Below are positions 21,656 through 34,116 of a stretch of 64,000 bases of DNA, piece after piece (the first letter of the stretch is position 1; the number at the start of each line of letters is the position of its first letter). The DNA lies in contig CM043959.1 in assembly GCA_014529385.2 (NCBI GenBank), positions 13,672,809-13,736,808 on the forward strand. Direction: 5' to 3'. Source of the DNA: Adiantum capillus-veneris (Eukaryota; Streptophyta; Polypodiopsida; Polypodiales; Pteridaceae). The notes below the pieces were generated by a model. It ran no database searches. It was not told where the DNA came from and saw only the letters and a program-made list of their open reading frames with translations. A program made the position numbers and the translations under genes.

Positions 21656-22455
21656 TGTTAAGTATGGAGCCTGATTTACCCTTTGTAATTTTCTGTGGTA
21701 AAAGCGCACATTTGTAAGGCCCCCATTATGAGGAGAAGCCATCGTGCGTGAAGGAAAATCACTCACCGGAAACCAAAATTTTCACGAACAAGAATCAAGG
21801 GCAACTTTAAAGGCCCCCGAGACTTTTTTTTCGCCGGAATATCATGGCCGGACGGCGGCCGAAAAGTGGTCGGAAAACAACCGGTTGGTTGGCCGGTGGC
21901 CGGTAGTCAATGGCCGATGGCCGGTGGTCGGAAGTCAATGGCCGGTGGCCAGTGGTCGGAAGTCAATGGCTGGTGGCCGGTGGCCGAATTCAATGGCCGG
22001 TGGCCGAATTCAAAAGCGGACTTGTCTTCTCAAGGGCGGCCACACATGGGCGGATTGGAGGGTCCGATTCGGACTTATTCGCACAAGGGCGGCTACACAT
22101 GGCTGTCTCTCATAAGAGAGGGCAGCCCTTTTGGCCTATAAAAGGAGGCCATTTCTACACACATTTCATAGTGTGAAGTTGATGCAACAAGGTGAGTGTG
22201 AGGTGGTGAGAGTGAAGCAAGGCGGGAGCTCCATTAAGGGTATAATCCCTTTGTAAACTACTTCTTGTTTTGAAGTACTAAAGCCATTGAGTGGCTGCTT
22301 TCCCGTGGACGTAGCCCACATTGGGTGAACCACGTATATCGTGTGTACTCTCTCTCTCTCTCTACTCTACTCTATAATCTCGTGTATATAAATATGTCTC
22401 TCTCCATTAAGTAATCTACTCAATTATCTATTTAGCTACGTCTTATTTCCTAACA
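21656..22455 (+). repeat. 3' LTR of the young copia element
   Basis: An 800-bp copy of the left LTR, starting TGTTAAG and ending TTTCCTAACA, followed by the target duplication TTTTG at 22456-22460. Confidence 0.97.
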
Positions 22456-22460
22456 TTTTG

Positions 22461-22830
22461 CTCTCCCATGGCCTCTACCATGACGCAATTCATTTTTCCT
22501 ATAGTCGCTCTCAAAATATCCATATCTACCAACCACTATAGTTACAATATCCATTTCTATGCATAAAAGCACCACATGACTCTCCCTCTTGATCTATACA
22601 TAAAACCACCTTCTCTTTGCATAGGGGGTCTTTGAGCATAATAATTGCCCCTTCCTTATACATGATTTCCTTTTTCACACATTGCTCCTCTTCTTTTTTC
22701 ACGATTATAATAGAAAATTGCATCTCTATTCAATTCACTTCCAAATGCATTGAGATCAAGTTTCACTTCTTTGCCATGCATAAAGCAGTCAACTCCTCAA
22801 AGTTCAACGGAGTACATCTCACCAAATAGA
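22461..22830 (-). pseudogene. Gag remnant of the old copia element, right of the nested insertion
   Basis: Minus-strand frames read toward the insertion through basic Gly/Arg-rich sequence: QREGGFMYRSRGRVMW and, after stops, GKMNCVMVEAMGEQ, or YGYFESDYRKN in another frame. This is typical of the area around the gag zinc knuckle. No intact Cys-His knuckle remains. Its orientation and position next to the protease remnant at 16331-16820 make it the other half of the interrupted element. Confidence 0.55.
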
Positions 22831-25800
22831 GGTGTCGAATGACTTATATTGTGGTTGCAAACCATTTAACATAAGCAAAAAAAAATCCTTATCTTCAACT
22901 ATGATTCATAGATGTCAAATCTTCTACAATTTGTCCAATTTTAGCCACATATTTTGTTACTGTAGGGGTTCCTTGCCATATTTTTCACAGCCTTTGATTG
23001 AATTGAATCTTATGTGTCTCATTAATTGTACTAGTCTTCTTGATATAAGGTATTAAGCTTTCTTTGGGGAGCACCTTGGAGGATTATCTTTAAAACCTAA
23101 ACTTTTAAAAACATTCCTACCTTTATGATTGTGGACTATATGTGGGAATCCTCCCTTGATGTTCACCTACTGGCCCATTAACTACCAAGCAACCCTCGAG
23201 GGTATACCTTGACTCATTTTCTTATCTCCATCTATCATGCCTTGCACATTGATCTCCTTTCCCTGTCAACTTTTGCATTGATTTTTTCTCTAGGCTTGTA
23301 ACAGTTCTTTGCTCAATCCTTCAATACGCTATTGTAGCTGATTTGAGTGGATTTGATGGACTCTTACCCTCTCCTACTACCACCTCTTTATTCAAGGTGA
23401 GGAATTCTTCATTCCTCTTAGTACTTTGCATGTTTTTTTCTCTAAGAGAGAAAGAGTGAGAGTTATAAAGAAACAAAGCACTACCAAATCTTTTCTAAAG
23501 CTTTGAGTTGTTGGCAATTCTACCCTGCTCCAATGGATCTTGTTAAGAATAACTCCTCTTCCCATGTTTCCTATTGTCTCATTCTTCTTTTGTCTTAATA
23601 AGCCAGGACTTGAAAGGACTAAGGGAATGTAGTGGACATACTTATATTAGGCCTTTCTAACCTATGAATTTAGTGTCCTATCACTCAAAACTCTTTTAAG
23701 GCAATGCTAGCCCTTTCCTTTTTCCTTTTTTCTTTTTTTAGGGGGTGGCCAAATCCTTTGTAAATTGTAAAGGGCCTTCTCCTAGCTCTTACGCAAGGCT
23801 AGCACATCTAAGCCACCAACTTAAAAAGATGAAAAAGAAAAAGGAAAAGAAAAAATGTTCAAGTAAAAATTCAGGTTCAATTCAAGCACCAGTGTATAGT
23901 CACGAGTCACTTTCGGCTTAGACCATGGGAATAGGGGCATAACCAATGCATGAAAAATTAGCTTTTCATTTAAAGAAAGTTAGCATAAAGGAAAAGATAA
24001 GGAAAAGGGAAAAGATAAGACAAGGAAAAAAGAAAAGAAAAAGATAAGAAAGAAAAAGAAAGAGAAGGATGAGATGAGTAAGTAGCTTGTTGAGAAAGGT
24101 TTGATAAGGAAGATAAGTTAAAAAGACCTTATCAATAAAAAAGATAACCTATCATGATAAGTAAAGGCACTTATCGTAAAGATGTGCATAAAAAGAGGGC
24201 TTCTCTTCTCATTTTTCACTTCTCTCCTCCATTTTTAGGATGCAACTAGAGAGTAAGTTGTAGAGAAGCTTGAGGAAGCCATAGCCAAGACTCTTGTAAT
24301 ACACACACACCTCCTCTCTAAGAGAAGCCATGACCAAAAACCATAACCATACTCCTATAACGTAATCTTCTTCTTCCCATTACACTCTCTTATAACCCCT
24401 AAGCTTTCCATAGCTTGAATCTCTCTTGCCTCTTTCCATTCTCTCCTTCCAAGTAGCACAATTGGTGGTTTTGAAGAGGGGGAGAGTCGACTACATCAAC
24501 AAGCTTCTTCAATCACCCAAAGCAAGGAAAAGACTCTTACCATATACACACCAAGGTAATGTTATCTTGTCAAATTCATGCCATTGCACACCTAAACATT
24601 GCATTACTCTTCATTCTACATTAATTCATGCTTAAGCTCTCACGTTTACATAAGCAAAACTTTCCCTTTCTTACAAAGAAAAATTACTAATTTGCTCTTA
24701 TTAATAACAACATTGCTAACCACTAACTATGATGTTATTTCAAGTTCTTTAGAGTATCATGCTAATATGGTCTAGAGAGAGTAGAAAGAACTCTCTTTAT
24801 CCATTGGTGCCTAGAGATCATACTTAACTAAATAGTATGCATGATGAATGTTGACTATTATATATAATTACCCCTTATTCCCCTCAAATGTTTTGTTGAT
24901 CGACTTTTAAGTTACTCTCTTACTCTTGTTCTTTAAAGTTACTCTTATTTAAATGACTTAATAGAGATAAAATGACATAAATCAAAGGAAATTAGATATT
25001 TGAATTTCTTTTTGGAGCTAACTTTAGTTTCCCAAAAGAGGCAGTATAATTTCTCTAAAAGAAACGTTCTCATAAAAAGGCCTGCCACCTTTCTTCATGC
25101 ATTCAATTTAAATAAGAAAGAATCGATTTTTTTTTCTCTCTATAAATTTGTGCGTAAGCTTTTTCGTGACATAATTAAGCTAATATCTTATTCTTTCAAG
25201 AAGAAGTTTAGTCTTGAAGGATAATTCTATCATAAACAAGGGAGTTTATTTTTTAAGAAGATTCTCATTCCAAGTAAGGTTATCTTCCTCTTGCCAATTG
25301 GAAAACCCCAAATCCTTAAATTTCTCCTAGAGCTACATAATTAATCCTCTCCATGATAGCAAAGGTATGCATAAATCCCTTCTTAAAGAAGAATTTGTTA
25401 ATCATTCATACACTATTACACGAGTATTTTTCACTACACTAGCATGTCCACTCTTAAGAACTTCACAATTTTTCTAAATCTTACACTACCATGCATGAAA
25501 GGGTGGAAGGGTTTCACTCTTGCATAAGCACTCAAAGGAGGTTTCTTGATTATTTGTCTCAAGATTGCAAGTTGGTGCATCCCAAAGTTTTATGTTTACC
25601 ACGCATAGATCACACCAAAGCAAACCTCATTGTAGAAAGCATATGCATTGTTCATTTCAAGTTTGTCTACTTTCAAGTTTATTTTGCAAATTCCAAGGGG
25701 AGAGTAAGGGGATACCTTCATGGATTTGATTCCCATATTGCTTGAACATAGAACTCCCTTCGCTTCCATGGAGATGCCCCATGGATGGCAAGTGATACAA

Positions 25801-28295
25801 AGAAAACATATGGGATTCGTTTATGACGGGGTTAACTTGAAACTTACGTCGAGACAAAACCTTAAACTTCTAAGAGACTCGTTGTTTTTTTAATTAAAGT
25901 CTTGTTTGAGTAGACATTGAAAGAAAATAGGAACTAAAATATTATAACTCAAGGAACTCACTCTAAATTTTTACTAGGAATAAAACTTTATTGAGAAGAT
26001 TTGACTTGGGTAACCCTAGCATAACATAGAAGATTTAAGTGTGAATTTTGTCTTACATGTTTGAAAAAGGCCGATGCAGATGTTTACTTGTGGAATGCAA
26101 TAAGGGGATGGTCCTTTTTGGCTAGGACTGATAACCGTTGCTCTATTTTTTGAGCTCGGATTCATTCATTGTCCTAGAAATGGGATTGAAGGGGAGTGTG
26201 TCCCGCTCGGGTGATAGGGACCGGTGGATGCGTTTGGAAATCGTCCTAGTCCGGGTAGGCCCGATGCCAATGAAAAAAGGAGGAGGAAAAATGTATCCAT
26301 GAAGTGATCATGATAAGGGAGGAGGATATGAATTAGTTAAGGAACTCTTCTAATTGTTTGGTAAAAGAAACCTTAAAAAGGCTAGAAACCTAAATGGGCT
26401 ATTCTGTAATTGTCCTCATGCTTCTCGGATTATTGATTGAAAAAGAATCTAGAGTAGATTGATTTTGTAAACCTTTTGCACACAAGATAAAGAAAATTAA
26501 GAATTGGAAATTGTGTCAAGGCGCCATCTCCACACGTGGTGGAGGAGACAGGTTATCCAAGTTCTGGGACGATGATAGAGATATGCTTGGAGGAGTATAT
26601 GTGATTGCTTGAAAGAAAACTAGATAACTTTACTAATACTAAAGGAAAAAGGAAGTAAAATATTCTATAAAGAAAAAAGGTGGGAACAACCTGATAAATG
26701 CACACTTGCAAGGGTATGCAACAGTTTTACATGCTTCTTTCAAATGCTTGAAATATATTCTTGGTTTGACATGTTTGGATTACTGTTTTCTAGTATCATA
26801 CTATACCTTGAAAGGGTTTATTTACCAAATGGTTTGGTGGGAGGGTGGATTTTGGAGGGTTAAATTGTTGGCCAAAAAGTCGAACCCAATTTTATGTTGT
26901 CCATTAAGTTAAGTCAAAAACAAAGAAAGGGATCCCGATCTATAGAGATGGTACAGCCGGTGGTCCTGGCATGGCCCTCACAAAAATAATTGGAGTACCA
27001 AGTGGTTCTCCATTGAAGGTTTTTTAATGTTTTTTCTCACTCCACAGGAGTCCAATCCTACATTGTTGGCTTTGCTTAGCTGATTTTTTTAATCCTTGAG
27101 AACTTTTGTACTTTCTTTTGGCTTTGGGTTGTTGCTTCAGCTCATGCTGTGAAATTGATTGACTATATTTAACTAAAATAGGGGCTTGGATTGGTTTTTG
27201 ACTTCTCATTACTTAGATATGCTCATTTATATTTTCTTCTAATGATTTTTTATAGTCTATTTAGTACATTATACTCGTTGATGGCTCTAGCATGTAATAG
27301 GAGGATATAGCTCTTGCTTTTTATAGGGATCTGATGGATTTGCTTTACTTCTCACTCTTGGTCGTTTCTAAAACATATGGTAGTTTTTTTTTGGGTTTTC
27401 ACTTATATCAGTAAATATATTGGCTACTAATTTGGTTCATAATTGACGAATACATACCGATGTTTGTTAAGTCTATGATGCTTTGCTACCTCATCTTAAC
27501 TTTGGACTTGTTTTCTTGCTCTTATTGAACAATGAACCTGAAAATTACCCTTGGCTCACTCATTATATATTATGATTTTCATAAGAATAGTTGGCCATAA
27601 TATATACTACATGCTTGATTGGAGGCTTGATATGAATGATAGTTTTTAATGATGTTTCAGTGGATGATAGTGGATTATTGAGATTCAATTTTCTTAAGAT
27701 GGTAGTTGTCTTTGGTATTTGATGCTTTTTCCTTACATTTATAAGATGTAAATAGAGGTTCTATATCCAAGAATGGTGAGTATGCCTTCTAGCGAGATTG
27801 TGAAAAAAAAAAGTATACTGAAAGTTTTTTTTGTGCTTATGAACTTTATCAAGGCTGCCCATATCAAGGCTCTTAACACCAAGTTGACTCTACCATAAGC
27901 TTAAATGAATAGAAATTGATCTCTAAAAACTTCATAATCAATGCATTAGCTTAGCTACTTCTATAGCTTTGTAAGTTACTCTTTCCTTCTTATTTATTGT
28001 TAAAGCTTGCTGTCTCCATTCTATCTTTATTTTGATTTATGTGCTTGACTATTATTTACTAGTTCCTTTTCCTACTTGCTAAGATTTGATTTTATTATTA
28101 AAGGATCTTTTTGCACTTACTTGACTTGGTGGTTCTTCATATCCCTTCTTCGCTCATAACTTTAAAGTTGGCCTTAAGCATGAAATAAGAAAAATTGTTT
28201 TGAATAAATGCCAGCAACTTGTTGAAATGATATGACAATATGGCTCAACATGAAAGGCTTTTGTATCAATGTTGTGACAATAATGGAAGATAGCT
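22831..28295. other. 5.4 kb of AT-rich sequence without a recognisable gene
   Basis: The left ~300 bases may still be old copia gag. A purine-rich block lies at 23982-24095, followed by TATA-like GCATAAAAAGAGGG near 24190, so part of this could be a decayed LTR. GGCGCCATCTCC near 26521 loosely resembles a primer site. Open frames (25000-25224, 25491-25745, 26706-26912 plus; 27024-27209 minus) have no domain and no neighbour support. I see no real gene. Confidence 0.4.
23982..24095 (+). repeat. Purine-rich low-complexity block
   Basis: About 110 bases almost entirely A and G (AAGGAAAAGATAAGG-type units). It could be an expanded polypurine tract of a decayed retroelement, but no LTR pair supports that. 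Confidence 0.6.
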
Positions 28296-28572
<277 letters not shown>

Positions 28573-28574
28573 AC

Positions 28575-28586
28575 TGGTATCAGAGC
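28575..28586 (+). other. Primer binding site (tRNA-iMet)
   Basis: TGGTATCAGAGC, 2 nt after the LTR's terminal CA, the same spacing as in the young copia element. Confidence 0.95.
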
Positions 28587-29043
28587 GGGGTTTGTGCTTG
28601 CCATTTTCGCGTTCGCGTGCGCACACTTTTAAAAGTGAAAACAGGTTTTTGATTTTGGCATCAACAAATTCAGCGTTCTGAGCGTTTCCAGCAGGTGTCC
28701 TGCATTTTCCCCTTTCGAAGTTGTTCATGCAGTCGAAAGCTTCATCCGAGCTGCGCTTTAGGAGTTGTATTTTTCAACTCCACTTTTGCTACAGTTACAT
28801 GTACAGGTACAAAACACAATTGCAGATTGTTCAGAGACTATTTTGGGATTGTATATAGCCATTTTATGACTATTATGTGCTATTTAGATAGTGTTTATGG
28901 GCTAACTAGGAGCACTTTTGGCATCAACATTGTCTCGGATTTTTCAGGCATCCATCTCCTCACAGGTTCTTGCATACATACAGGACATCCAAGTTTCTTA
29001 CAGGTTGCAGTGTTTCGCATCAGCATAGATTTCAGTGGGAGTA

Positions 29044-29271
29044 TTTGATGCGCATAAGCATCGTTTTGGCAGTTTTGATAGTGCTTGAGCTCTTTTGAGA
29101 GTGGTTTTACTCCCCGCAGGGATTTGTTTACTACTTGCACATTTTGTTTGGCGCTTGTTTGATGCGCATAAGCATTGTTTTGGCACTTTTGATAGTGCTT
29201 GAGCTCTTTTGAGAGCGGTTTTACTCCCCGCAGGGATTTGTTTACTACTTGCACATTTTGTTTGGCGTTTG
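29044..29271 (+). repeat. 114-bp tandem duplication in the element leader
   Basis: Two adjacent units starting TTTGATGCGCATAAGCA at 29044 and 29158 are nearly identical (a handful of substitutions). They lie in the untranslated leader between primer site and gag. A minus-strand frame across them encodes a repeated KSLRGVKPLSKELKHY peptide, which I regard as a shadow. Confidence 0.9.
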
Positions 29272-29793
29272 CACCTTGTAGTATTATTAACAGTGGATGT
29301 ATGTTGAGTTGCGTAAATTGCCATATGTACCTTTTGTGGAGCCGATTTGGTTCGTTTCTGGAAGTCCCGACCATTTTTGAGACTCAGTTCGGAGGCCCTT
29401 TCTGAGACTGGGCTGGTTTCTTGTCTGCATAACCTTTTGTGAGGGTCGATAGTGTGAGGTTTTCTTGACCTGGAGGATTCTCGAATGTTGAGATCCTTTC
29501 AGTGATACAGGTTGCTGGAGTACCCCTTTTTCGTGGCCTCGCCATAGGACATGTATAGAGAGGTCTAGGTGCATTTGACGCCGTGTTGGCAGTCTTGGGT
29601 CAGCTTTTTGATTATTTATGCACAATTAGTGGTTGATGCGTCTGTCTTATGCTTTGAGAGCATTACTTTTGATGTGTTGCTGATCTCTTGTGACAGTTTG
29701 GATTGAGATTCTGTCAGTTTTTCTGGGGAGACTCTGTCGAATTTTTCCTAGAATTACCAGCGTTTATCGCCATATTATCTTTAGCTTGCAGAC

Positions 29794-32700
29794 ATGTCAT
29801 CTAGTGATAAAAAGGATATTTACAATATCCGAAAATTTGATGGGACAATTTTTTCTATGCGGAAAGAGCAAATTCAAGATGTTCTTATACAAAAAGACTA
29901 GTTGGATCCTATCATGGAGCGCCTAGAGGGCGAGGCGAGTATACAGATGTTGAGTGGGAGAAACTTGATGCTAAGGCCAAATCTACCATCCATTTGCATT
30001 TGGCCAAATCTGCGTACTTTACTATAGTTGGAGAAAGGACTGCAAGAGATGTATGGGATAAGTTGTGTTCCAGTTATGAGAACAAAAGTGCCACTAATAA
30101 GGTTTTCTTGATGAAGAAGTTGTTTGACCTTTGTATGAAGGAAGAGGGCACTATTTCTACTCACATTAATGAGTTCAATATCATTTTCACTTAGCTGACC
30201 ACTCAGGGTTTGGTCTTCGATGAGGAAATCAAATGTATCTTCTTGCTATGCAGTTTTTCCTCGTCTTGGGATACGTTCTGTACTGCGATTAGCAACTCAG
30301 AACCTCGTACCGGTCTAGTGTACAATGACGTCCTTGGGAGTCTGTTTACCAAGGAGATTTGTAGGAAATATCTCAAAGGCAAGAAGGATGGTGATGCGTA
30401 TGTTTCTAGTGATAGACAGAGGGGTCGCACTCAAACTCGTGCCAAAAGCAAGGAACGTGGGGGCTCACGCAGTAAGTCTCGGGGTTCTATGCATAATGTC
30501 AAGTGCTATCACTGCCATAAAAAAGGGCATGTGAAGAAGGATTGCAGGAAATGGCAGCAAAGCAAGAATGATAAACAATCTGGTGAAACTTCTAAGTTTG
30601 ATAATTCAAACAAGGGCAAAGCAAAGTTAGAGGAGAAATGTGCTAGAGTCTTCAAATGCTCCTATTGTAGAGACTCTTCCAACGGTTGGTATGCCACTTA
30701 CTCCGATGTATTGGTCTTCACAGCAGATCTACCTGTCGAGGCTCTTGTTACAGAAGATGCGCAGTATGCACAGAATTGGATAGTAGATTCTGGTGCGAGT
30801 TTCCATGTGACACCACATAAAGAGTGGTTCTCTACTTATTCTCACTCTTGTGGCAAAGTGAGACTTGGTGATGCTTATGAACTAGACATTGAGGGTGTCG
30901 GAAATGTCAAATTGCATCTAAGGAATGGCGCACACTTTACTTTATGTAATGTCAAACATGTGCCCAAGTTGACTAAAAGCTTGATTTCTATTGGTCAGCT
31001 TGATGATTTGGGCTACAACACCACATTTGGCAATGGTTCGTGGATAGTACGCAAAGGTAATCTTGTTGTACTCAGAGGTCAGAAGCATGGTACCTTGTAT
31101 TCCACGCATGTGTCAGATGTTGGTCATGATTACATATCTATAGCCGAGCTGCCGTCTACTGAGTTGTGGCATTGCCGGCTAGGTCATATTAGCCAAAAAG
31201 GAATGAAAACTCTGACTCGTTTTGGCTACTTACCTGTCTTGTCTTATGTTGACTTTCCTGTTTGTGAGCATTGTATCTATGGCAAACAGACTAGGTCCGT
31301 TCACTTACCATTGGGTCAAAAGCGAACTGAACCTCTAGATTTAGTACATAGTGATGTTTGTGGTCCTATGTCAACCAAATCTCAAGGGGGGGGGGGCAGC
31401 TATTTTGTGACATTCATAGATGAATCTACTCAAAAGGTGTGGGCCTATCCTTTGAAACATAAGGATCAAGTTCTTCCTGTGTTCCATAAATTTTTAGCAC
31501 TCGATGAGAATCAGTCTGGCAAGAAACTCAAGAGGTTGCGGACTGACAACGATGGAGAGTATGTCTCCAAGGAGTTTGACAATTTTTGTGCTGAAAGGGG
31601 GATTAAAAGGCAGTTTACACACCAGCTCAGAATGGAGTTGCTAAGCGCATGAATCATACGATTCATGAAAGAGTCACAGCCATGCTTTCTAGAGCAAATC
31701 ACAAGGTTTTTGGGCAGAAGCCGTCTTGACTAGTGTACATTATAAATCATTCGCCTAGTACGCCATTGAATTATGAGAATCCAAAAGAGTTATGGTCTAA
31801 CCGTAAAGCCCACTATGACCATCTACGTGTTTTTGGTTGTGAAGCTTATGCTCACGTGCCTAAACAACTTTGACAGAAGTTAGAGCCAAAGTCACACAAA
31901 TGTATTTTCATTGGATATGGTGCAGATGGAGAGATGGGATATCGTCTCTGGCACCCGAAATCTTGTGGAGTCATCCGTAGTTCAGATGTGATCTTCAATG
32001 AGTCAAAGATGCATAAATAACCTATCAAGGAAATAGAGATTCGGAGAGTCACTTTTGAGGATGTTGCCTCAGAGACAATGAAATCAACTCAGCGGGCTAG
32101 TTATGTACCTTCCACTAGCAATGCTCCAAAGGGAGCGGATAGCAATGGTCAAGGAGTGAGACGGTCTACTACAGTCTCTCGTCCACCTATGCATTTTGAG
32201 CCAGGTCTTGATTACATCATGTTGACCGATTGCGGTGAGCCAAGCTACTACCAAGAAGCCATGATGACGGATGATGTGATGAAGTGGGAGCAAGCTATGG
32301 AGTCTGAGTATAACTTAATTCTGGCTAATGACACTTGGGACTTGGTAGAACTGCCAAATGATGCGAAAGCTTTACCTTGCAAATGGGTTTACAAGAAGAA
32401 ATTTACCTCAGGTGATCCAAATCCAAAGTACAAGGCTAGACTTGTAGCCAAAGGGTTCAAACAGCAAAAGAGAGTCAATTTTGATGAAATCTTCTTGCCT
32501 ATTGTCAAGATGACAACACTTAGAACCGTTCTTGGTCTTGTAGCGATTAAGGACATGGAACTTGTTCAAATGGATGTGAAGACAACATTTCTTCACGGGG
32601 ATCTTGCTAAGGATGTTTACATGCAGCAGCCTGAAGGGTTTGTTCAGGAGAATGCATCTCATGAGGAGCTAGTATGTAAGCTCAAAAAGGCACTTTATGG

Positions 32701-33790
32701 CTTAAAGCAGGCTCCAAGGTAGTGGTATCATAAATTTGATGCATGTATGAGGTCTCAAGGATATAAAAGGAGCAAAGAGGATCGCTGCTTGTACACAAGA
32801 ACGCTAGATGATGGGTCGATGATCATTCTAGTTTTGTATGTTGATGACATGCTTATAGTTGGGAAGTCCATTGCGGAAATTCCCAACTTGAAGAAAACAC
32901 TTAGCAATAATTTTGCAATGAAAGATTTGGGGGATGCTACACACTTTCTTGGTATGCGAATCAGAAGAGATCGCAAACGTTGTATTCTTGAGTTATCTCA
33001 GAAAACATACATTGAGAAAGTTTTGCAGCGTTTCAATATGAAGGGGGGGAAAGCATTGAGTACCCCAATGCAGGAATTCTTGAAACTCGGGAAGGAAAAT
33101 GCACCCAAATATGATGTTGAGCAAGCTGAAATAGCTAAGGTACCATATTCTTCGGCAATGGGCAGTCTCATGTATGCTATGGTGGCCACAAGACTAGACA
33201 TTGCTTTTGCAGTGGGAGTGGTGAGCTGATATATGGCAAATCCTGGCAGCAAGCATTGGGAAGTAGTGAAGCACATTCTTAGGTACCTCAAAGGTACGGT
33301 CGGCAGGTGTTTACGCTTTGGAACAGTGACGCATCCATCGTGGCTTATGCGGATGCAGACTATGCGGGTTGTGTCGACAATAGGAGATCGACATCTGGCT
33401 ATGTTTTCATATTTGTTGGAGCAGCAGTATCTTGGAGGTCACGTCTTCAAGATTGTATGTCGTCTTCCACTATGAAAGTAGAGTATGTTGCATTGTCGGA
33501 TGCAAGTAAAGAGGCTGTATGGTTATCTCGCTTAGTCAAAAATCTTGGCATTGATGAGATTCCAATGATATATTGTGATAGTCAGAGTGCTCTTACATTG
33601 GCAAGGAATCCCGTGTTTCACTCCAAATCGAAACACATTGAAGTCGGGTATCATCTCGTGAGATTTCTTGACCAAAAAGCTCATTGATTTGGTCAAGGTA
33701 CACACTGACGACAACACAGCAGATGATTTTACGAAAGTCTTAGCTTTGGAGCCGTTTACACATTGCAGTGAGTTGATGGGTATAGGTTGA
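29794..33790 (+). pseudogene. Copia gag-pol polyprotein, multiply broken
   Basis: Gag starts at ATG 29794 (MSSSDKKDIYNIRKFDGTIF) and is broken by a TAG at 29899, a frameshift and a TAG at 30192. It continues with a zinc knuckle CYHCHKKGHVKKDC, an intact-looking protease entry DSGASFHVTPH, and the integrase (HSDVCGP, TDNDGEY). The catalytic Glu is Lys (QNGVAKRMN) and a frameshift precedes it near 31640. Reverse transcriptase blocks follow: CKWVYKKKFT, LYGLKQAPR with a TAG at 32720, YVDDMLIV, and a TGA at 33227. RNase H (ADADYAGCVDNRRST, YCDSQSAL) is split by a frameshift near 33310, and the end is at 33790. A run of G around 31387-31397 (SQGGGGSYF) also looks expanded. Not functional. Confidence 0.95.
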
Positions 33791-33847
33791 AGCCACTAGA
33801 TTGCTTCACGGTAGTACATACCAGGTCACTTGGGTTGCGTTGGCCTT

Positions 33848-33859
33848 CAAGTGAGAGTT
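33848..33859 (+). other. Polypurine tract before the 3' LTR
   Basis: CAAGTGAGAGTT immediately before TGTTGGG, equivalent to the copia AAGTGGGAGATT tract. Confidence 0.8.
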
Positions 33860-34001
33860 TGTTGGGATTTAGGCCAACTGGCCGGACATCCCACTTACTA
33901 CCAACCCATCCTACTAACTTAACCTATATATACTTATTCTTTAATACAATAGAATAAGGAGCTACAAATAGGGATATGTTGCTCTGTGCACTCCACCCAA
34001 A

Positions 34002-34080
<79 letters not shown>

Positions 34081-34116
34081 CACTTGCACTTGCACACGCT
34101 TCCTGCGGCACCTTCA
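33860..34116 (+). repeat. 3' LTR with (TC)n tract
   Basis: A 257-bp LTR from TGTTGGGATTTAGG to GCGGCACCTTCA. Its TC tract (34007-34077) is about 71 bp against 108 bp in the left LTR, and the CG tract is missing. Confidence 0.92.

Larger units (their letters stand above)
16826..22455 (+). mobile_element. Complete young Ty1/copia LTR retrotransposon
   Basis: A 5.63-kb plus-strand element with all structural parts. The LTRs are 815 and 800 bp and begin TGTTAAG and end CTAACA. There is a tRNA-iMet primer site 2 nt after the left LTR, one gag-pol frame, a polypurine stretch and 5-bp target duplications. By eye the LTRs differ by about five substitutions, one extra T and a ~16-bp duplication in the left LTR, so insertion was recent relative to everything else here. 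Domain order is gag, protease, integrase, reverse transcriptase, RNase H, which defines copia. The gag and GKNYQHWK-type start resemble the Tork/Tnt1-like clade, an assignment I make only tentatively. It is nested in the protease of an older minus-strand copia element. Confidence 0.97.

Noticed and set aside
26518-26535. Possible tRNA-type primer site GGCGCCATCTCC
   Set aside because: No LTR end, gag or polypurine tract could be linked to it.
28895-29374. 159-codon minus-strand frame with repeated KSLRGVKPLSKELKHY peptides
   Set aside because: Antisense to the copia leader; the repetition comes from the 114-bp DNA duplication and no domain is present.
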